A stretch of 58,866 nucleotides of DNA from assembly GCA_038206725.1 (NCBI GenBank), contig JBBRAO010000017.1, positions 1 to 58,866 on the forward strand, in the 5' to 3' direction. Of this stretch, positions 54,566-58,866 are shown piece after piece (position 1 is the stretch's first letter; every line of letters begins with the position of its first letter). Both the position numbers and the translations under genes were made by a program. The notes beneath the pieces were generated by a model, which did no database searches, was not told the DNA's origin, and saw only the letters and a list, made by a program, of their open reading frames with translations. This DNA comes from JBAXXL01 sp038206725. GTDB lineage: Bacteria > Bacteroidota > Ignavibacteria > Kapaibacteriales > UBA2268.

Positions 54566-55157
54566 CCGGCACCCCGCGAAAAGAAATTAATCCTGCAAAA
54601 CGCAAACGTCCCAATGGATGCAATATATTGCGCGCTTTCATATAAACGCCTTCACTATTTTCCGTTTTATCGTCGGAGGTGGTATTAAATCCAATAGTAT
54701 CCACCCAACCGGCTTGGCGAACTCTATAAATTCGCTCAATATGCCCACGGTTTCTACTGTTCCTCAACCAAACCAATAATGAATGTTTCTGTGCAATAGG
54801 TTTCGATTTAATCCCGTGCTTTTTCGCGAATTTCAATATATTTGCGACTAAACCGGTTCGGGGAATGGGAATTTCATTTGCGCTTATTGTCAATTGCTCG
54901 GCGGCTTTCGCAAAACACCAGTAAACACCCGCGGCGCAATATGGATTGCCTTTTGCCAATCCACCGGCTTGAAGATATTTTTCCACCTCGCCGTCGTTGC
55001 AGTTGGTTCGCTCGCTTATGCCTATTTGCGAGAGCGCGATATTTTCGCTTTCCTCCAAAAGGGATTGACGGCATCGCAATTCGTAACACTCGAATGCTAA
55101 TGAATCGCTTGATTGAAGAAATAAAATTAGCAACACCGCTATAAAAAACTCTTTCAT
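54552..55157 (-). CDS. Exported CHAP/NlpC-like endolysin candidate
   Basis: The 201-residue product has a signal peptide (MKEFFIAVLLILFLQSSDSLA) and the cysteine-histidine layout of CHAP/NlpC-type peptidases: GNPYCAAGVYWCF with the possible nucleophile Cys near residue 73, RGHIERIYR with His near 139, and TIGFNTTSDD. It probably cleaves peptidoglycan. Next to a small membrane protein, it suggests a lysis pair. Confidence 0.75.
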   Translation of the reverse strand: MKEFFIAVLLILFLQSSDSLAFECYELRCRQSLLEESENIALSQIGISERTNCNDGEVEKYLQAGGLAKGNPYCAAGVYWCFAKAAEQLTISANEIPIPRTGLVANILKFAKKHGIKSKPIAQKHSLLVWLRNSRNRGHIERIYRVRQAGWVDTIGFNTTSDDKTENSEGVYMKARNILHPLGRLRFAGLISFRGVPDASI

Positions 55158-55166
55158 ATCACACTC

Positions 55167-55439
55167 CTAAATATTCCATTGTGCTAAATACACAGTCATC
55201 ATACTCAATCCTAAGCAAATATGCACACCGACAAAAATGTGCCCGTTCAATCCGCCCGAATTATCGCCCTGCTTTTTGAAAATCAAACCCGACAAAGCGC
55301 ATAGTCCGAGAGCGAGACATTCCACGGCAATCAGCAATAGGAAAGTTCTAATTTCCTCGGCTAAAGGACGGAGGGCTGTGAAAGCCGCTCCGCCTATAAT
55401 TAGCAAGATCAATGTTTTAATTAAATTATTCTTATTCAT
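55167..55439 (-). CDS. Small membrane protein, holin candidate
   Basis: Start at MNKNNLIKTLILLIIGG (55439), one base after the upstream stop. The 90-residue product has three membrane helices (residues ~6-20, 28-50, 65-88) and a KKQGDNSGG loop. It is adjacent to the endolysin candidate, the usual position of a holin. Confidence 0.65.
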   Translation of the reverse strand: MNKNNLIKTLILLIIGGAAFTALRPLAEEIRTFLLLIAVECLALGLCALSGLIFKKQGDNSGGLNGHIFVGVHICLGLSMMTVYLAQWNI

Positions 55440-55440
55440 T

Positions 55441-55866
55441 TTAAGTTCCTGAATATTCCGACAATGTTTGTTTATCAAAAATCCTCGTACCCGTTAAGTT
55501 GCTGAAAATTGTCCTCGTTCGTGCTCCGCTGATTAGAATTTCACCCTTCCGAATCCGCTCCAAAATACTAAGCGCGCTCTTTTTCCGTGCCGCAATAGTT
55601 TCCGGCAACATAGAAGTTTTCTTCGATTGTTCGTACAGCACGGCAATCGTTAGGTCAACGCTGATTTTTGTAATCAGCGGATTGGTGAACAAATCGGTAA
55701 TTATATATTTATTTGATAAATATGAAGTAATAAGCTCGTCCGAAGCATTTCTCGCCGATTCTATTTGCTCACAATCAACAGTTACTCCTGTCGAATCGCC
55801 TGTCAATCGGGCAAGTTCTTCTTCGCTCATTTCCAGCAAAATATCGTCATCTGTTGAGTAGTTCAT
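55441..55866 (-). CDS. Mu gp36-like protein (DUF1320)
   Basis: The 141-residue product matches DUF1320 in shape: MNYSTDDDILLEMSEEELARLTGD, ARNASDELITSYLSNKY, and RKKSALSILERIRKGEI. In Mu-like phages this is a head-tail joining or structural accessory protein. It sits between the capsid genes and the lysis pair. Confidence 0.88.
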   Translation of the reverse strand: MNYSTDDDILLEMSEEELARLTGDSTGVTVDCEQIESARNASDELITSYLSNKYIITDLFTNPLITKISVDLTIAVLYEQSKKTSMLPETIAARKKSALSILERIRKGEILISGARTRTIFSNLTGTRIFDKQTLSEYSGT

Positions 55867-55878
55867 AGGTTTGCCGTT

Positions 55879-56223
55879 TTAGATTAAAAGTACACGGATA
55901 AACTCACCCGCTCCATCGGCGGCGTTGAGCGCAAATCCATTTATTTTGGAATCTTCTGTTACGACAACGGCTTTGCCGGAACCATCGGATGCGATCTCGG
56001 CACCCACTGTTACAGCTTCGCCTGTTTCGATTGGCATCACGCCCATAACTGTAACCGACACTTTCTCGCCGTTCAGCCAATTAACGTCCACCGAACCGAG
56101 GGATTTTTCATCGAAACTGCAGATGCCGCCACCGAATCCCACAAAACGGAACGCTGTCAAATCTTCCGTCGCGTCAACGGATATCGCCAAAACCGGGTTG
56201 GCTGTTTTAGTGCATAAACTCAT
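55879..56223 (-). CDS. DUF2190-like capsid-associated protein
   Basis: A 114-residue Gly/Val-rich beta protein (VSVTVMGVMPIETGEAVTVG, NGFALNAADGAGEFIRVLLI), which fits the DUF2190 family that often follows the major capsid gene and decorates the capsid. It starts 14 bases after the capsid stop. Confidence 0.82.
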   Translation of the reverse strand: MSLCTKTANPVLAISVDATEDLTAFRFVGFGGGICSFDEKSLGSVDVNWLNGEKVSVTVMGVMPIETGEAVTVGAEIASDGSGKAVVVTEDSKINGFALNAADGAGEFIRVLLI

Positions 56224-56237
56224 ATAAGCTCCTAATA

Positions 56238-57179
56238 TTAATTATGATTACAATCGCTAATCAGATATGCCGCATCCTGCGCGGTAACTTTAATGCAGTA
56301 GTTGTCGGTGGCGCGAATCACTTTGATTTTGCCGCCATTCTCGTAGTATGTGTCTATTTCGGGCATACCTTCTCTGCGGAAAGTGTAGCCAAAACTTGGG
56401 TTGAATTCGCTCGGCGACGATTGGTTATTGTCAACATAAGCCAATATTATACTATCGCCCCAAATATCCGTGAAGCCCTCACCGTCCTCGCTGTAAACCG
56501 ACTGCCCAACGAAAAGCTGTTCCACACCGAACACCTTTTTCAAAATATCGGTCGAGACTAATGGTAAATCGGAGTACTTAATCAAATCCGTAATATGTGG
56601 ATTATTAATCAGCGCGTTATAAACCGACGTACCCATTATCATCAGATTTGGATATTTAGCGATACGGTTACGGACGGCTTCTTTGGCTGTATTGATGATT
56701 TCCATCGGACCGACGGCGGCGGTGTAATTGTCGAAGGCATTCGCTGAAGTGAGTGCGGTTTTCATCCCGGAGACGAAATTGGAGGGGTTCTGAACATAGT
56801 CGGCGGCTTCCTTTTCGTGACCTAACAACATTATATCCATCAAATCCTTTGTGGTTTTTTGCTCATATTTGAAACTTTCGGCTGTTTCTTCTTCTTCCAG
56901 ATAATCGAGCGCGGTTTCGATATCGCGTTCGTTAGTTTCAAAAGTTACAAGCGATGTGCCGGGAGGCGGTATGCGGTTCGAAGCGGCGCGGATAGCGCGC
57001 TCGGTGTCGTAAATGGCGAAAGCTTCTTTACCGAAAACAGGAATTTTGCCCTTCATTTTCGATACGGTTATCAACGGGAACAGTTTATGGGCGATGTAAG
57101 CCGAGTTGCTGTAGCCCGAAACTAATGTGGTTAATACAGGATCAACCATTCGCAGTGCGTCGAGACGGGAATTTGACAT
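56238..57179 (-). CDS. Major capsid protein (HK97-fold type)
   Basis: A 313-residue protein: YIAHKLFPLITVSKMKGKIP, ETALDYLEEEETAESFKYEQ, a hinge region with NLMIMGTSVYNALINNPHIT (P-domain signature), and VEQLFVGQSVYSEDGEGFTD. The C-terminus TAQDAAYLISDC is typical of capsid subunits. There is no separate protease or scaffold gene in the cassette and no obvious cleaved N-terminal delta domain. Confidence 0.85.
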   Translation of the reverse strand: MSNSRLDALRMVDPVLTTLVSGYSNSAYIAHKLFPLITVSKMKGKIPVFGKEAFAIYDTERAIRAASNRIPPPGTSLVTFETNERDIETALDYLEEEETAESFKYEQKTTKDLMDIMLLGHEKEAADYVQNPSNFVSGMKTALTSANAFDNYTAAVGPMEIINTAKEAVRNRIAKYPNLMIMGTSVYNALINNPHITDLIKYSDLPLVSTDILKKVFGVEQLFVGQSVYSEDGEGFTDIWGDSIILAYVDNNQSSPSEFNPSFGYTFRREGMPEIDTYYENGGKIKVIRATDNYCIKVTAQDAAYLISDCNHN

Positions 57180-57296
57180 TGTGTCCTCATTATAAAATTA
57201 AAAAATACCGCGGTTATGAAGGGCGAAATTATTTTTAATTCGGTAGAGAGACAAAGAAACGGTTTTAAAACAAATTTTGAATTTTGAATGTGAAGA

Positions 57297-57410
57297 GAAG
57301 AAAAACCCCCTAACCTCCTATAAAAAAAGAGGAATAGCCGAGTCGTCATTCCCGCGGACGCGGGAATCCATCTTCAATCCCGTCAGGGATTTAATATCGG
57401 TAGAAAAAAG
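57297..57410. repeat. Composite dispersed repeat, copy C (inverted), plus CCCGTCAGGGAT module
   Basis: The reverse complement of 57297-57375 has GAAGATGGATTCCCGCG then hairpin, and TTAGGGGGTTTTTCTTCTC. Next to it AATCCCGTCAGGGATTTAAT and ATCGGTAGAAAA match the modules at 15025-15060. Confidence 0.85.
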
Positions 57411-57439
57411 TTGAATATTAGCTACGAAGTGCCATAGGC

Positions 57440-57655
57440 ACGAAATATGCGAAGAATCTTAAAACCTTATTTCCCATTTCAACCTTAGTAGAAAATCCGG
57501 CAGTACACACCCATCGACCTTATTACCTCATTAACAACTAAAATAAGGTTTTTTAATACATCTTCCTCAGGCTGAAAACCTGCCGCAAAATTGTGGCGGG
57601 GGGGACATAAAAAAAACACCCCTCAAGTATGCTGTCCGAAGACTCGCCTGAAGGG
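57440..57655. other. Structured intergenic segment upstream of the capsid cassette
   Basis: No coding sequence is seen in 57411-57685. The segment has AAACCTTATTT (57462-57472) answered by AAATAAGGTTTTTT (57541-57554), a GCCGCAAAATTGTGGCGG hairpin near 57582-57599, and ends with the terminator at 57608. I cannot assign a class; it may be a mobile repeat or a small RNA. Confidence 0.4.
57608..57655 (-). terminator. Terminator after the Abi_2 fragment (minus strand)
   Basis: On the minus strand CCCTTCA (57655-57649) pairs with TGAGGGG (57625-57619), with an inner GTC-TTCG-GAC stem and a stable UUCG loop, then eight T. It lies 31 bases past the Abi_2 stop. Confidence 0.75.
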
Positions 57656-57685
57656 TTTATTAATATTTACAAAAATACAACCTTT

Positions 57686-58093
57686 TTAACGAAATAAAAA
57701 ATAAATTGTTTTAAAAGTATTAAATTTGTTTTTTCCAAAAATCATCCGATTGCTATTTATCCATTTTTTTGATTTAGGAATATATTTCTTTGGAACTATC
57801 TGAAAATCTCGGTTCCACAAACGAGAATGATGGGCACAAATATTTCTTACATAGTTGATTGTATGAAGCCAAGATTCAAAAATACTTTCAGGCAAACCGT
57901 AATCTTGTGCAATATCATTTCTATCTTCTCGGCTTTTTAAATTTTGAAATATTTTTGAGATTTGACTAAAATACATTATTTCAACACACATCCAAGATGG
58001 TGGATTTTCCGGATATGAATATTTGTTTTTATAATGCTTTATGAAAATTTCTATTTGCTCTTTATAAGTCTTTGCTGGTTTCTCAAAATCCAT
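57686..58093 (-). CDS. Abi_2 / HEPN-type protein, N-terminally short
   Basis: A 135-residue product that matches the C-terminal half of Abi_2 (AbiD/AbiF) proteins: PSWMCVEIMYFSQISKIFQN, IAQDYGLPESIFESWLHTIN, and YVRNICAHHSRLWNRDF. RNICAHH carries the R-x4-H HEPN motif of RNases. Typical family members have 300 residues, so the first half is lacking or this is a minimal form. It starts five bases after the methyltransferase stop, so the two are co-transcribed. Confidence 0.8.
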   Translation of the reverse strand: MDFEKPAKTYKEQIEIFIKHYKNKYSYPENPPSWMCVEIMYFSQISKIFQNLKSREDRNDIAQDYGLPESIFESWLHTINYVRNICAHHSRLWNRDFQIVPKKYIPKSKKWINSNRMIFGKNKFNTFKTIYFLFR

Positions 58094-58098
58094 CTTTC

Positions 58099-58866
58099 CT
58101 ACCCCTCCAACGCAAAAATATCGTATTCCTCTTGGCTCAATTCAAAACCCGGGTCAACAATTTTTGCTTCGTTTTCTGTCAAGCCGTTAAGTTTATAAAC
58201 TATTATATCAATAATCTTGCTTGTGTCTATTCCCAAAATATCCACAACCTTAACCATTATTTTATATCTGCCGGGCTTATCATAATCGTATTGTGAGGAT
58301 AAAAATTCTAAAGTCGGATTTCTTTTCGTTCTGAAACTTTGCCACTCGTTTTCAAAAAGGTAATTTCCTGTCCAAACTTCTTCTATTTCGCCCGATTCAT
58401 TTTTAATTTTGATGATTTCCTGTTTGTCTTCATAATTAAAATCTATTGCCCAATAATCTATCCAATCGTACCAATTTTCAGTTAAAACTGTGGTTTGAAT
58501 TATTCCGTGCTTATCTTTTTCGATTTTAATAATCTGTCCATTCTCGATAACGATTTTGTTTCCGGCGCGCATAGTTTGCTGAAGCTCTTCTATGTCGTCT
58601 TGAGAATAATGCGTTACAAAGTCGGAAAGTTCGATTTGCACACTATTCGATTTTTGGTGTACTTTAGCGTTCAAGTAAGCCACATCGAAGAATCGGACTT
58701 GACCTTTATCCAACGCGCGTTTATCGAACACTTCCTTCGGAATATATTTCAGAGTTATGGAAACGCCTTTTTCTCTTAGCTCTTGGATAAATTGCGGAGT
58801 TAAACCCATCTCGAATTCAAAACCCAACACATCAACTTGAGTGTATAGCTTTTGGCGACATTCTTC
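58099..58866 (-). CDS. Type III-like site-specific DNA methyltransferase, C-terminal part (partial)
   Basis: The frame runs off the right edge (its first codons in the window are GAA-GAA-TGT-CGC, EECRQKLYTQVDVLGFEFEM). The visible ~255 residues match the C-terminal target-recognition and tail region of type III-type DNA methyltransferases: IPKEVFDKRALDKGQVRFFD, DFVTHYSQDDIEELQQTMRA and WIDYWAIDFNYEDKQEIIKI. The catalytic motifs lie outside the window. Downstream I see the Abi_2/HEPN gene rather than the restriction subunit (Res). Confidence 0.85.
   Translation of the reverse strand, partial: EECRQKLYTQVDVLGFEFEMGLTPQFIQELREKGVSITLKYIPKEVFDKRALDKGQVRFFDVAYLNAKVHQKSNSVQIELSDFVTHYSQDDIEELQQTMRAGNKIVIENGQIIKIEKDKHGIIQTTVLTENWYDWIDYWAIDFNYEDKQEIIKIKNESGEIEEVWTGNYLFENEWQSFRTKRNPTLEFLSSQYDYDKPGRYKIMVKVVDILGIDTSKIIDIIVYKLNGLTENEAKIVDPGFELSQEEYDIFALEG

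Noticed and set aside
50266..57179. A complete Mu-like transposable prophage
   Set aside because: Only the portal and DUF1320-like genes resemble Mu. No MuA/MuB transposase, repressor, protease or tail genes are in the window, and the order is different.

Overview
The window is about 59 kb of A+T-rich bacterial DNA. Several secreted proteins end in a type IX secretion system (T9SS) C-terminal sorting domain (YPNPT/SPNPF-type start, then a beta-rich tail ending in a short basic stretch). Starts rarely show a Shine-Dalgarno sequence, and at least one promoter fits the Bacteroidota-type TTG...TAnnTTTG pattern. These point to the Bacteroidota/Chlorobiota (FCB) group, perhaps an Ignavibacteria- or Kapabacteria-like lineage; the exact taxon is inference.

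Layout. 1-4.15 kb: a secreted cassette of two small Cys-containing paralogues, two ~405-residue paralogues and a CxxC redox protein. 4.36-14.9 kb: glutamine synthetase, a barrel-like protein, a giant T9SS-exported protein, lysyl-tRNA synthetase and a B12-binding radical SAM enzyme. 15.1-27.3 kb: a 35-bp tandem repeat, one long arylsulfotransferase-like (ASST) protein, and a head-to-tail operon of five further ASST-like T9SS cargo genes. 27.5-38.2 kb: a BFD-type ferredoxin, PAP2 phosphatase, glycosyltransferase, toxin-antitoxin pair, acetyltransferase, a likely restriction-modification pair, a half-size TauE, a frameshifted hydrolase, a TIGR01777-like SDR, a pyrimidine-dimer glycosylase, TerC and a patatin. 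38.6-44.3 kb: a secreted FG-GAP/UnbV protein and a GH2-like protein fused to a membrane domain. 44.4-46.9 kb: a zone of broken genes. 47-50.2 kb: membrane, redox and lipoprotein genes. 50.3-57.2 kb: a compact minus-strand phage structural and lysis cassette (capsid, DUF2190-like, DUF1320-like, holin and lysin candidates, portal, terminase) with no tail or integrase genes in view. 57.7 kb to the end: an Abi_2/HEPN fragment and the 3' part of a type III DNA methyltransferase.

The most unusual region is the five-gene ASST array. Gene 1 is thrown out of frame by a 19-bp tandem duplication inside its signal peptide. Genes 3 and 4 have intact signal-peptide sequence but ATT and ATC where ATG is expected. 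Genes 2 and 3 share an exactly identical 100-bp tract. A lipoprotein gene at 48993 has the same ATC-AAA arrangement, so AUU/AUC initiation may be real in this organism. Several families of dispersed palindromic repeats lie in the intergenic gaps.
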